Assembly (NCBI GenBank): GCA_035249905.1
Contig: DATFFT010000111.1
Coordinates: 27,623-91,622, forward strand
Origin: JAOUEA01 sp035249905
Lineage (GTDB): Bacteria; Actinomycetota; UBA4738; HRBIN12
Length of the DNA: 64,000 nucleotides
Direction: 5' to 3'
Shown: one piece after another, positions 43,574 through 50,930 of the stretch
How the letters are laid out: every line of letters begins with the position of its first letter
Position numbering within the stretch: position 1 is the first letter of the stretch
Translations under genes and position numbers: made by a program
The notes under the pieces: generated by a model
Seen by the model: the letters and a program-made list of their open reading frames with translations, nothing else
What the model was told of the DNA's origin: nothing
Database searches by the model: none

Positions 43574-43969
43574 CTACGCGAATCGGTTCCGCATGCTCTC
43601 TGCGGCCATGTCGAAGTACTGCTCGAGCGCCGCTCGAACGTCCTCCGGCGGGTCCAGCGAATCGAGCGCGCTGCGCATGTGCGCGAGCCAACGGTCTCGC
43701 TCCTCACCGCCGATCGCGAACGGCGCATGGCGCATGCGCAGCCGAGGATGCCCGCGTTCCTCGTTGTACGTGGTGGGACCTCCCCAGTACTGCGCGAGGA
43801 AGAGCGTCAGCCGGCGACGCGCCGGCGCCAGATCGTCGGGCTCCGGGTATAGGCGCAGCAGCACGGGGTCGGCCGCCACGCCCTCGTAGAAGCGGTCGAC
43901 GAGCGCCTCGAAGAACGGCATGCCGCCGACGGCCTCGTACAACGTGGTCCGACCCTGAACCTCACTCAC
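43574..43969 (-). CDS. glbO: Group II truncated hemoglobin (trHbO type)
   Basis: A 131-residue 2-over-2 globin. Features are TTLYEAVGGMPFFEALVDRF, the FLAQYWGGPTTYNE helix-E/CD region and the proximal histidine H81 in RLRMRHAPFAI, followed by the G8 tryptophan in RDRWLAHMRSALD. This matches actinobacterial GlbO proteins, which bind oxygen tightly and are linked to oxidative or nitrosative stress and respiration. The GTG lies 7 nt after TACACT, so it is leaderless. A second truncated globin is encoded at 56 kb. Confidence 0.92.
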   Translation of the reverse strand: MSEVQGRTTLYEAVGGMPFFEALVDRFYEGVAADPVLLRLYPEPDDLAPARRRLTLFLAQYWGGPTTYNEERGHPRLRMRHAPFAIGGEERDRWLAHMRSALDSLDPPEDVRAALEQYFDMAAESMRNRFA

Positions 43970-43976
43970 GAAGGGA

Positions 43977-43982
43977 AGTGTA
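43977..43982 (-). promoter_or_regulatory. -10 element for leaderless glbO
   Basis: TACACT on the minus strand ends exactly 7 nt before the glbO GTG start. Confidence 0.5.
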
Positions 43983-43996
43983 CGGACGCCAGGACC

Positions 43997-44686
43997 TCAG
44001 ATGAGCGGCAGGAGTCGGCGAAGCTCGTCCCCGAGCCGCTGGGCCGGGGTGTCAGGATCCACCGTTGACGGGGTCTCCTCCGTCGGTGAGGGGTCGGCCG
44101 TCGGTGAGGGGTCGTCCGTCGGTGAGGGATCCGTCGGTGGAGGTGGGTCCGTTGGCGAGTCCGGCGGTGGCGGAGGTGGGGGCGGCGGAGGCGGCGGTGG
44201 GGGCGGCGGAGATGACGGTGATGACGGGGGGGACGAGGGTTGCGTCGTCGGTCCGTTCACGTTGCCGTTCCCGCCGGGGCTGCCGCCGTTACCCGACGGC
44301 CTGGGATCGGGCCCTTCAGCAGGCTCGGCCAGGGGCGTGCTCCGAACGCGGTTACGACGGCGGTCGGTGTCCCTCCGGCGCTCGCGCTCCGGCATCGGGC
44401 TGGGCGGTTCGAAGTCCTCGGTCTCGGTGACGATCATCCTGCCCTGCTCGTCGAGATCGACACCGGCGGCGATGTTCACCCCCTCGCGGGCGGCGGGCCA
44501 CAGCGCGACACCCGCGGCCACGACGACGACGACCACGACGACCGAGATACCGACCCTCGCACTGTGCTGCAGGACGTGTCGTTTCCACGTCGATCGGACG
44601 ACCGCGAACACGATGATGCCGCCGATCCCGACGAGCATCGCGAACGTGACCGCGTCGGCGAGGATGTTCAGGTCCGTGGGTGACAT
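43997..44686 (-). CDS. Membrane protein with proline-rich low-complexity tail
   Basis: A 229-residue protein of unknown function. Two membrane spans lie near 7-30 (AVTFAMLVGIGGIIVFAVVR) and 42-65 (VGISVVVVVVVVAAGVALWP). An acidic/basic segment follows (about 70-115), then a long disordered tail with a run of about 16 prolines (near 170) and repeated DPSPT units (for example DPSPTDDPSPTADPSPTEE), ending DELRRLLPLI. The tail is probably extracytoplasmic and wall-spanning. The strand assignment rests on the signal-like spans; the opposite strand also has a long Gly-rich reading frame, rejected as an artefact of the repeats. Confidence 0.65.
   Translation of the reverse strand: MSPTDLNILADAVTFAMLVGIGGIIVFAVVRSTWKRHVLQHSARVGISVVVVVVVVAAGVALWPAAREGVNIAAGVDLDEQGRMIVTETEDFEPPSPMPERERRRDTDRRRNRVRSTPLAEPAEGPDPRPSGNGGSPGGNGNVNGPTTQPSSPPSSPSSPPPPPPPPPPPPPPPPDSPTDPPPPTDPSPTDDPSPTADPSPTEETPSTVDPDTPAQRLGDELRRLLPLI
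44081..44210. repeat. Low-complexity repeats encoding DPSPT and poly-Pro
   Basis: Three near-identical 18-bp units (GTCGGTGAGGGGTCGnCC on the plus strand) are followed by a GGC/GGT/GGA-rich tract. They encode the DPSPT repeats and the polyproline run of the overlapping minus-strand protein and are likely to vary in copy number. Confidence 0.7.
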
Positions 44687-44861
44687 ACGTCCTCACGTCG
44701 GTCGCGGGGGGAAGCGCCGTGGTTCGGGTCGGCGCTGGATCGGCGTCCGCAGACCTGCGTCTGTTGTACTCCTTCCGGGGGACTACGGCAACGATTCCCC
44801 CCGGGAATCTCGGGGAAACGTCGCTTCGCAGGAAAGGCGGGCGGGCCTGTCGACCCTCGGG

Positions 44862-45239
44862 TCAGGGTTGCTGCCAGGTCACCGATCGGATGTGGATGTA
44901 GCAGCCGAACGGCACCGTGATGCGCAGCGTGCGGATCGGGCCCATCCAACGGTACGAAGCGCAACCCGCCTGGTCGCGCAGGTTCGCCGAGACGGTCGCC
45001 GGCCCGACGACCGCACCGACGTCCTTCAGGAAGCGATAGCGCACGAACGCCGCGCCCGAGGCACCAACGCCTGCAGTGCATTTGACGTGCAGGTCGGTCC
45101 CGTTCTCGGGGTGGACCTCGCATCCGCCGGGGTTCCGGATGCCTGAGTACTCGGCTCCATCTCGGGTCACGGGACCCGTCGCCAAGGCCGGCGACGCGAT
45201 CGCGGCGACGAGTGCCAGCGCGAGCATCGTCCTCTTCAT
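44862..45239 (-). CDS. Small secreted protein of unknown function
   Basis: A 125-residue protein with a Sec signal peptide (MKRTMLALALVAAIASPALA, cut near 20). The mature domain (about 105 residues) has four cysteines (GGCEVH, VKCTAG, AGCASYRW, FGCYIHI), likely two disulfides, and a beta-rich pattern. I recognise no family. The ATG at 45239 is chosen because GAAGGAGGGG lies 5-10 nt upstream and it opens the signal peptide. A TACAGT box (45369-45374 on the minus strand) would give an mRNA leader of about 120 nt. Confidence 0.68.
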   Translation of the reverse strand: MKRTMLALALVAAIASPALATGPVTRDGAEYSGIRNPGGCEVHPENGTDLHVKCTAGVGASGAAFVRYRFLKDVGAVVGPATVSANLRDQAGCASYRWMGPIRTLRITVPFGCYIHIRSVTWQQP

Positions 45240-45433
45240 GGATCCCCTCCTTCGTATGCGTCGTTCCCGGCGAGGAAGCGGTGGGCCCGGGTCACCGAGC
45301 AAGAGGGGAAGGCATGGGTCGCCGCGACGCCACGACCCACACGACACCGGTCCTTCCGAACGGCGGGTACTGTACTGCGCTCGGTCGACCACCGTCAGGG
45401 GGACACTTCGGAGGTGTCATGGCGCCTCATCGA

Positions 45434-46591
45434 TCACCCGGTGTCGACGAACGCATCGGAGTCGACGTCGGTGGATCCGAGCTCGGGACCCCCTCGATAC
45501 CGGCTGCCGTCGGCTCGGAACCAACGGATGCGCCCGTCAGCGGCGCGTTCGATCGTCCAGCCGTGTTCGTGCACGAGCCGATGATGGAAGCCGCAGATGA
45601 GCAGCAGGTTGTCGAGGTCGGTGGCGCCACCTCGCGACCACCACACGATGTGGTGGGCGTTCGCGAAGGCGGTGGACCCGCAACCGGGGAACCGGCAACC
45701 TCGGTCACGGTGTCGGAGCTGCCGCAGCATCGCCGCCGACGGCTCGCGCCTCGTGCGTCCGAACGACACGGCGTCGCCGTTGTCGTCGCTCTCGGCGACG
45801 ACCTGGACGCGCGCGTCGCACGCGAGGCGCTGAAGCGCCTCGGGCGGCATGACGGCGCCGTGCTCGGCTTCGACGTTGCGCCGCCCCGCCAGTGCCTCGA
45901 GCGATGCGTGGACGACGACGGTCGCGCGGTCGGCGTCGGCGTCGCGCGAGATCCGCTGGGAGCACAGTGCCAGCAGCGCATCAGCTCGGCGCGCCTCGAT
46001 GAAGGGTCGGTCGTGTTCCGCTGGCATGACCGGGATCTGGTCGACGGCCCGCTGGAGCGCCTTGGCGACCACCGCTCCCTGGGCCGAGGGCATGCGTGCC
46101 TCGAGGCCGAAGCGACGACCGCCGTCTTCGTACCAGTAGCGGAGGGATCGGTCGCGCTCGAACTCGGCGGTCTCGTCGTGGGACGCCCTGACCTCGAGGT
46201 CGGCGCGTCTGCGGACCGCCGCGCACGTGACCTCGCTCGCCCATTCGATCAGCTCACCTTCGGTCTCGGGCGTCGCGAACCGTGTGAGCTCGACCACCTT
46301 GTCGATACCGAGCACGCCCGCATCGAGCGCCGCAGCGATGCCGGGCAGATCCGGGAGCGCCGCCGCCGCCTTGATCCAGCGGTCGGCCTTCCACCACGAG
46401 ATGCCGTAGCGGATCGAGAGCCAGTGCGGCAGGTCGCGGGCGCCCGAGTCGCGCCACGCGCCCCGCCGGTCGACCTCTGCGATCACACCGAGCAGCGCAG
46501 CCTGCGCCGACGAGATGTGCCGGTTCAGCGCATCGGCGACCTGGATCAGCCCATCGTCGTCGAGCTCGGCGCTCTGGAGTGACCCGTACAT
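45434..46591 (-). CDS. HNH endonuclease-domain protein (DUF222/13E12 family)
   Basis: A 385-residue protein of the actinobacterial DUF222-HNH family. The helical DUF222 domain spans about 10-290 (HISSAQAALLGVIAEVDRRG, ARDLPHWLSIRYGISWWKAD). The C-terminal HNH nuclease (about 295-355) has the zinc cysteines in RDRGCRFPGCGST and the His/Asn motif AHHIVWWSRGGATDLDNLLL followed by CGFHHRLVHEHGW. These genes occur in many copies in actinobacterial genomes, often near mobile elements, but no such element is seen here. The ATG is leaderless (TAGCGT, 7 nt upstream). Confidence 0.9.
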   Translation of the reverse strand: MYGSLQSAELDDDGLIQVADALNRHISSAQAALLGVIAEVDRRGAWRDSGARDLPHWLSIRYGISWWKADRWIKAAAALPDLPGIAAALDAGVLGIDKVVELTRFATPETEGELIEWASEVTCAAVRRRADLEVRASHDETAEFERDRSLRYWYEDGGRRFGLEARMPSAQGAVVAKALQRAVDQIPVMPAEHDRPFIEARRADALLALCSQRISRDADADRATVVVHASLEALAGRRNVEAEHGAVMPPEALQRLACDARVQVVAESDDNGDAVSFGRTRREPSAAMLRQLRHRDRGCRFPGCGSTAFANAHHIVWWSRGGATDLDNLLLICGFHHRLVHEHGWTIERAADGRIRWFRADGSRYRGGPELGSTDVDSDAFVDTG

Positions 46592-46598
46592 GGGTTCG

Positions 46599-46604
46599 AC
46601 GCTA
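46599..46604 (-). promoter_or_regulatory. -10 element for leaderless HNH gene
   Basis: TAGCGT on the minus strand ends exactly 7 nt before the ATG at 46591. Confidence 0.5.
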
Positions 46605-46683
46605 CGGCGAGGATGCCCTTGGAACCGTGACGCACGTCACATCCAGAGGCAGATCCGCGGGCACGAGCGGGGTCCGCATCCGG

Positions 46684-46705
46684 ACCACGTAAATGGTCCC
46701 GTGGT
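46684..46705. promoter_or_regulatory. Palindrome upstream of the His-rich protein gene
   Basis: ACCACG and CGTGGT are arranged as an inverted repeat with 10 nt between the arms, 33 nt before the ATG of the His-rich gene. It could be an operator for a metal-responsive regulator; no regulator gene is adjacent. Confidence 0.35.
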
Positions 46706-46737
46706 AGAAGGGAACCGCGAAGCGAGGGAGGCGAACG

Positions 46738-46947
46738 ATGTCGAAGATGCCGCTCGGCATGGCCGAGGATCCGGAGGCGTTCGAATCTCGGGAGGAAGCC
46801 GAGATCGAACATGACCATCACGGGGAGCACGAGCACGAGCACGGCGACGGTTGCGGGCACGAAGCGGTCCAGCACGGCGACCACGTCGACTACGTGCACG
46901 ACGGTCATCGGCACCGGTTCCACCTCGGCCACTGGGACGAGCACTAG
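46738..46947 (+). CDS. Small histidine-rich metal-binding protein
   Basis: A 69-residue cytosolic protein. After a short N-terminus (MSKMPLGMAEDPEAFESREE), the remaining 48 residues contain about 17 histidines with Asp, Glu and one cysteine: EHDHHGEHEHEHGDGCGH, then AVQHGDHVDYVHDGHRHRFH. This pattern, especially HGDHVDYVHDGH, recurs in small bacterial proteins annotated as putative zinc or nickel binders. It would store or buffer divalent metals. GGGAGG lies about 7 nt upstream of the ATG. It stands alone between an HNH gene and gerW. Confidence 0.75.
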   Translation: MSKMPLGMAEDPEAFESREEAEIEHDHHGEHEHEHGDGCGHEAVQHGDHVDYVHDGHRHRFHLGHWDEH

Positions 46948-47015
46948 CCGCGGGGAGCAGCCCCCGGCGAGCGGCGCGGGCCGAGGAACCCGACCCGACG
47001 TTCGTCGTCGTGACG

Positions 47016-47390
47016 TCAGGACTCGCGCGGTGCGCGAGCCTTGATCGCCGTACGGGCGAGCAAGAGCGCCGCGAACGCGACGAGGGCTGCGCCGATGATG
47101 ACCTTGTTCGGGTCGACGGCCGGACGCCAATCGACCTCGTCACCGCGGATCACGTAGGCGCCGGCCGGGCGCGCGTTCAGCCCGAAGCCGCTGCCGCTGC
47201 CCTTCCCGCTGCCCTTCTCGTCGCCCTGCGTTCCCTCGCTCGTTCCTCCACCGCCCCCGCCCTGCACACGAGCGGCCGGGATCACGGTGACGCCGTTCTT
47301 CTCGTAGGGGTCGCCGAACACCCGCCGGACGGTCAACGCGTCCTTCGCCTGCTCGATCGTCTTCTGAACCTCGCTCACGCTCTCCGCCAT
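47016..47390 (-). CDS. GerW/YtfJ-family protein
   Basis: A 124-residue protein of the GerW (YtfJ) family. Hallmarks are the VFGDPYEKNGVTVIPAARVQ segment, a glycine/serine-rich middle (about 55-80) and GAYVIRGDEVDWRPAVDPNK, followed by a C-terminal membrane span (about 100-118, IIGAALVAFAALLLARTA). The family is named for a Bacillus spore germination protein but is widespread in non-sporulating actinobacteria, where the role is unknown. AGGAGG precedes the ATG at 47390. Confidence 0.85.
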   Translation of the reverse strand: MAESVSEVQKTIEQAKDALTVRRVFGDPYEKNGVTVIPAARVQGGGGGGTSEGTQGDEKGSGKGSGSGFGLNARPAGAYVIRGDEVDWRPAVDPNKVIIGAALVAFAALLLARTAIKARAPRES

Positions 47391-47507
47391 CGTGGGGCCT
47401 CCTCGTTCGGCTCGACATCGCCAGCGAACCACAGCCGAGGGATAGCGTCACGGGCCTCCCGGCCCGTCGGGAGCGGGCTCCTCCGATCGAGGGGACCGGC
47501 GATCAGG

Positions 47508-48092
47508 TCAGAAGCTGCGGCACTGGTCTTCCTTGTTGCCATCGACCCGGTTCCCGCCACCGACCGGGCGCGGCGAGTTCGACTTGCACTGCAGGTTCCC
47601 GCCGATGATGTTGCGGAAGATCCGGACGCCGCCGCGGTTCGAGAACGCCTGCAGGTCTCCGTCGATCCTGTTGCGGAACGCGACCTGACGGCCGCCGTTC
47701 TGCTCGGTCTGCAGGTTCCCGCCGATGATCGCCCTGCGGACGATCCCGCGGCCCCCAGACTCGATCTGGATGTCGCCGCCGACCCGGGGCCTCAGAACCC
47801 GTGCGCCCGGCTTCCGTGTCTTCACGATCACGGAGGCGTGGTTCTGCGTCTGGATGTTGCCACCCACCCGGACGCCACGCGCCACGAGCTTGGCCCGCCT
47901 CTTGACCTCGACGTTGTCGTCGACGCGGGTGCCGTTGAGTCTGCAGCGAGCGCCGCGCGGCACGATCACGTTGCCGTCGATGCGCCGGGGTCCGATGGCA
48001 CCTCGACAGATCCGATCGTCCGCGGACGCCGGAGCACTGACGAGAACGGACCCGGTCATCACGATGGCGAGCACGAAGACCATACGCTTCAT
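47508..48092 (-). CDS. Secreted repeat protein with GGN(I/L)Q units
   Basis: A 194-residue secreted protein. Residues 1-25 are a Sec signal (MKRMVFVLAIVMTGSVLVSA). The mature part is built of about eight copies of an 18-26-residue unit whose core is (R/I)(I/V)(G/D)GN(I/L)Q: IDGNVIV, VDDNVEV, VGGNIQT, VGGDIQI, IGGNLQT, IDGDLQA, IGGNLQC and VDGNKED. Such regular units suggest a beta-solenoid. The end (NLQCKSN...GNKEDQCRSF) with two cysteines recurs in actinobacterial proteins of unknown function. Start at 48092 chosen for the signal peptide and the GGAGG upstream. Confidence 0.7.
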   Translation of the reverse strand: MKRMVFVLAIVMTGSVLVSAPASADDRICRGAIGPRRIDGNVIVPRGARCRLNGTRVDDNVEVKRRAKLVARGVRVGGNIQTQNHASVIVKTRKPGARVLRPRVGGDIQIESGGRGIVRRAIIGGNLQTEQNGGRQVAFRNRIDGDLQAFSNRGGVRIFRNIIGGNLQCKSNSPRPVGGGNRVDGNKEDQCRSF

Positions 48093-48158
48093 CGGGGGGT
48101 CCTCCTCGGGACTCGAGATCGTGAGCAAGCTATCAGTCGATCGGAGAACCGGTCCAGC

Positions 48159-48521
48159 TCATCGCTTCGGCTGCCAGAGCGCGATCTCGCCGCCGGCGGG
48201 CGCCAGGAGGACGCTGCGCCAGCCGACGAGGCCTTCCCGTGGCGGCAGGACGACCGATGCGCCGAGCCTGTGCGCCCGCCTCGTGGCCTCGGTGATGTCG
48301 TCGACCTCGACGTAGGGCAGCCAGAGCGGCCGCTCGACGTCGCGCTCCACGATGCCGCCGGCGATCCGATCGCCGAGCTCGAGAGCCAGATACGAGCGGG
48401 GCCCCACCGGGACCGTCTCGGCGCGCCAGCCGAACGAGTCCGTCAGGAACGCGCGGGCGCGAGCCGCATCCGTCGTCTGCAGCTCGAGGTGCGCGACAGG
48501 GTTGATGGCGGATCTCGTCAT
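48159..48521 (-). CDS. VOC-family (glyoxalase/dioxygenase fold) protein
   Basis: A 120-residue vicinal-oxygen-chelate protein. It begins NPVAHLELQTTDAARARAFL, with the first metal-site His in AHLEL (H11), and continues YLALELGDRIAGGIVER and YVEVDDITEATRRAHRLGA, ending GEIALWQPK where the final Glu would be a metal ligand. The family includes glyoxalases, dioxygenases and antibiotic-binding proteins; the activity is not assignable. It is divergent from the ECF sigma gene, and this pairing with SigG-type sigma factors is seen in other actinobacteria. Confidence 0.85.
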   Translation of the reverse strand: MTRSAINPVAHLELQTTDAARARAFLTDSFGWRAETVPVGPRSYLALELGDRIAGGIVERDVERPLWLPYVEVDDITEATRRAHRLGASVVLPPREGLVGWRSVLLAPAGGEIALWQPKR

Positions 48522-48608
48522 AGAGCTATGGGCTTAGACTCGGTGGGATCCCTCGGACTGATCGGCCACCGATGAGTTCGCCTCGCTCCGTGAGTCGGAT
48601 CTGGTGAG

Positions 48609-49649
48609 ATGGCGGTGACTTCGACGATCCAGGAGCCGGAACTGCTGGCTGCGGCTCGTGGCGGCGATGAGGAGGCGTTTCGGCGCCTCGTCGCCCCGTA
48701 TAGAGCGCAGCTCCATGCCCACTGCTACCGGATGCTCGGCTCGCTCCACGACGCCGAAGACGTGCTCCAGGACGCCATGCTCCGAACGTGGCGGGGCTTG
48801 CCGGGCTTCGACGGTCGGAGCGCGTTCCGCACGTGGTTGTATCGGATCGCGACCAACGTCTGCCTCGACGTCATCCGCCGGCGGCCGAAGCGGGTGCTGC
48901 CGATCGACTATGAACGACCCTCTACCTCCGAGACGGACATAGGGTCCGATGCCACGCAGGTCATGGACCGCTGGATCGATCCTTACCCCGACGAGGAGCT
49001 CGAGCTCGAGGACGGATACGCCGTCCCGGAGGCCCGGTACGAGCAACGCGAGGCCGTGGAGCTCGCGTTCGTCGCCGCGCTCCAACATCTGCCACCGCGT
49101 CAGCGCGCGGTCCTGATCTTGCGGGAGGTGCTCGCCTTCTCCGCCGCGGAGGTGGCCGAGGCGCTCGGGTCGACGGAGGCCTCGGTGAACAGCGCCCTCC
49201 AGCGCGCCCGCAGGGCCGTCGAGAAGCGGATCCCCGATCGGAGCCAGCAGGCGACGGCGCGCTCGCTCGGCGACGAGCAGGTTCAGGGGCTCGTGGAACG
49301 TTTCAGCGATGCCCTGCAGCGTGGAGACACGGCCGGCATCCTCGCCGTGCTCGCCGAGGACGTGACGTTCTCGATGCCCCCGTATGCGGGCTGGTGGCGC
49401 GGCCGCGCGGCCGTCGCCGACTCGTGGCTCATGCCGGGCGGGGCGCCCGCGGCACTCCGATACCTTCCGGCACGAGCCAACGGCCAGCCTGCGGTGGCCG
49501 CCTACCGGCTCAGCCCGGATGGAAGCCGGTTCGTGCCGCTCGCACTCGACGTCCTCACGCTGCACGGCGCCTCGATCGGCGAGGTCACCGCCTTCCGGAC
49601 GCCGGAACTCTTCGGATCGTTCGGGCTCCCGACCGAGCTTGCCGCCTGA
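48609..49649 (+). CDS. ECF-type RNA polymerase sigma factor with SnoaL-like tail (SigG-like)
   Basis: A 346-residue sigma factor. Region 2 (about 10-85) reads EEAFRRLVAPYRAQLHAHCY and GSLHDAEDVLQDAMLRTWRG; region 4 (about 155-205) reads LPPRQRAVLILREVLAFSAA, EVAEALGSTEASVNSALQRA. A C-terminal NTF2/SnoaL-like domain (about 220-340, VLAEDVTFSMPPYAGWWRG) replaces the anti-sigma partner by acting in cis, as in SigG/SigJ/ECF41-type factors. No anti-sigma gene is adjacent. TAGACT (48534-48539) would start RNA near 48547. Targets may include the divergent VOC gene. Confidence 0.9.
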   Translation: MAVTSTIQEPELLAAARGGDEEAFRRLVAPYRAQLHAHCYRMLGSLHDAEDVLQDAMLRTWRGLPGFDGRSAFRTWLYRIATNVCLDVIRRRPKRVLPIDYERPSTSETDIGSDATQVMDRWIDPYPDEELELEDGYAVPEARYEQREAVELAFVAALQHLPPRQRAVLILREVLAFSAAEVAEALGSTEASVNSALQRARRAVEKRIPDRSQQATARSLGDEQVQGLVERFSDALQRGDTAGILAVLAEDVTFSMPPYAGWWRGRAAVADSWLMPGGAPAALRYLPARANGQPAVAAYRLSPDGSRFVPLALDVLTLHGASIGEVTAFRTPELFGSFGLPTELAA

Positions 49650-49664
49650 CGCCGACGGGTCCGA

Positions 49665-50462
49665 TCAACGGATCTGCGTGAAGCCTGCATCCTCGCACGC
49701 GTCGACCATCATCCTGATGTCGTCGTACGAGGTCGAGTCGACCGCGACGAACCGATCCACGAGGCCCACGGCCAGTCGTTCCCGGCACGACGGATCGTCG
49801 CCGAGCGCGAGCAACACGCCTCGGACCTCCTCTCGGAGATCCACCGGGAGCCGCCTGGACACGGCGACGGGCTGGATCGTGGAGGGGCCCAACTCGTCGA
49901 TCACACGGAGGCTCCTCCGCAACGCCGGGTCGTCCCTCAGGGCGACCGCGAGCACCTGGGAGTCGATGGCTGAGGCGTCGACCTCGGCGTCGGCGACCAT
50001 CCGGATCGACGATTCGTGGAACCCTGCTTCGACGACCTCACCGAAGAACCCGCTCGTCTCCCCCATGCGGAGCAGGTGGTACCGGGTGATCCCGTACCCC
50101 GAGTGCGAGAGCGGCTCGTTGTAGGACCACGATCGCCCCCGGAGATCCTCGAACGAACGGAACGGACTCTCGCGGTGAACGATCACGTCGGAGTAGTAGA
50201 CGGGCGCGCCGGCGTACCGTTCTCCTCGGAGCACGGGAGCGGCCACGGGCTCCGCGGGTGAGACCCCCTGTCGCTCGAACATCACGTACGGAAGGCTGCA
50301 CACGAAACAGACATCGTTCTCGTCCCGCTTGCAACTCTCGTAGTCGGTCTCGACGACGAGCTCGGTGGGGATGCCGAGCCGCCGACCGATCTCATCGGCG
50401 ACGACCTCGTACACCGGGAAGATGTTGGGTGCCAGGTAGGTGCCGATCCGCAGCTGATCCAC
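49665..50462 (-). CDS. Cytosolic PhnD-like periplasmic-binding-fold protein
   Basis: A 265-residue protein with the phosphate/phosphonate-binding (PhnD) two-lobe fold: LRIGTYLAPNIFPVYEVVAD, DVCFVCSLPYVMFERQG, YYSDVIVHRESPFRSFEDLR, SWSYNEPLSHSGYGITRYHL and the terminal VDSTSYDDIRMMVDACEDAG block. It has no signal peptide or lipobox, so it stays in the cytosol, unlike transport binding proteins, and no ABC permease or ATPase is nearby. It may sense or carry a small ligand. The GTG lies 8 nt after TACGCT, so its mRNA is nearly leaderless. Confidence 0.78.
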   Translation of the reverse strand: MDQLRIGTYLAPNIFPVYEVVADEIGRRLGIPTELVVETDYESCKRDENDVCFVCSLPYVMFERQGVSPAEPVAAPVLRGERYAGAPVYYSDVIVHRESPFRSFEDLRGRSWSYNEPLSHSGYGITRYHLLRMGETSGFFGEVVEAGFHESSIRMVADAEVDASAIDSQVLAVALRDDPALRRSLRVIDELGPSTIQPVAVSRRLPVDLREEVRGVLLALGDDPSCRERLAVGLVDRFVAVDSTSYDDIRMMVDACEDAGFTQIR

Positions 50463-50518
50463 GATCGGGGAGCGTAGCCGGACGTGGCGGGGACAACGAG
50501 ATCCGCTGAACCGAGGAA

Positions 50519-50800
50519 CTAGGCAAGCAGCTGTCGTTCATCCTCGAACAGCCGCTCCAAGGCTGCGATCACCTTGGCGTCGCCGGGGTGAGCGGTGAGC
50601 CATTCACGGGCGGCCGAAACAGCCGTGGCAATCTCGTTCGGAGTCGCCGCATCGCTCATGTCGGCGAGGAGTAGCTCGCGATCGAAGATCATCCTCGGCC
50701 CGCTCGTCGTCTGTCTGCCTGACCCCGACCCGACCTTCCTCGTATCGCTGCCAACTTGCCGGCTCCTTCTGGTGCGCGATCCGAATCGCTGTTCGCTCAC
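50519..50800 (-). CDS. Small hypothetical protein
   Basis: A 93-residue reading frame from a GTG start. The first 36 residues are basic and low in complexity (SRTRRSRQVGSDTRKVGSGS) and may be untranslated; the likely folded part starts at an internal ATG (residue 37) and reads FDRELLLADMSDAATPNEIA, then REWLTAHPGDAKVIAALERL, two or three amphipathic helices. No clear ribosome-binding site precedes any of the three candidate starts. No family recognised; moderate support only. Confidence 0.45.
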   Translation of the reverse strand: MSEQRFGSRTRRSRQVGSDTRKVGSGSGRQTTSGPRMIFDRELLLADMSDAATPNEIATAVSAAREWLTAHPGDAKVIAALERLFEDERQLLA

Positions 50801-50930
50801 TTCATCACGTCCGGGTCGTACCCCGACGTGCCTGCATCAAACGCGCGCTCGCGTCGACCCGAGATCGGGCGGCCTGACCGTTCGCGCCATCACGCATGCG
50901 CGCACCGTTCGCTGGGTAGGGCATGGCTCG

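Noticed and set aside
44081..44210. CRISPR-like direct repeats
   Set aside because: The units are 18 bp, adjacent without unique spacers, and encode in-frame peptide repeats.
44001..45146. A long glycine-rich open frame on the plus strand
   Set aside because: It is the complement of the poly-Pro and DPSPT repeats. The minus-strand frame has membrane spans and a sensible start.
46770..46800. tRNA T-loop-like GTTCGAATC
   Set aside because: It lies inside the His-rich protein gene and no cloverleaf can be formed around it.
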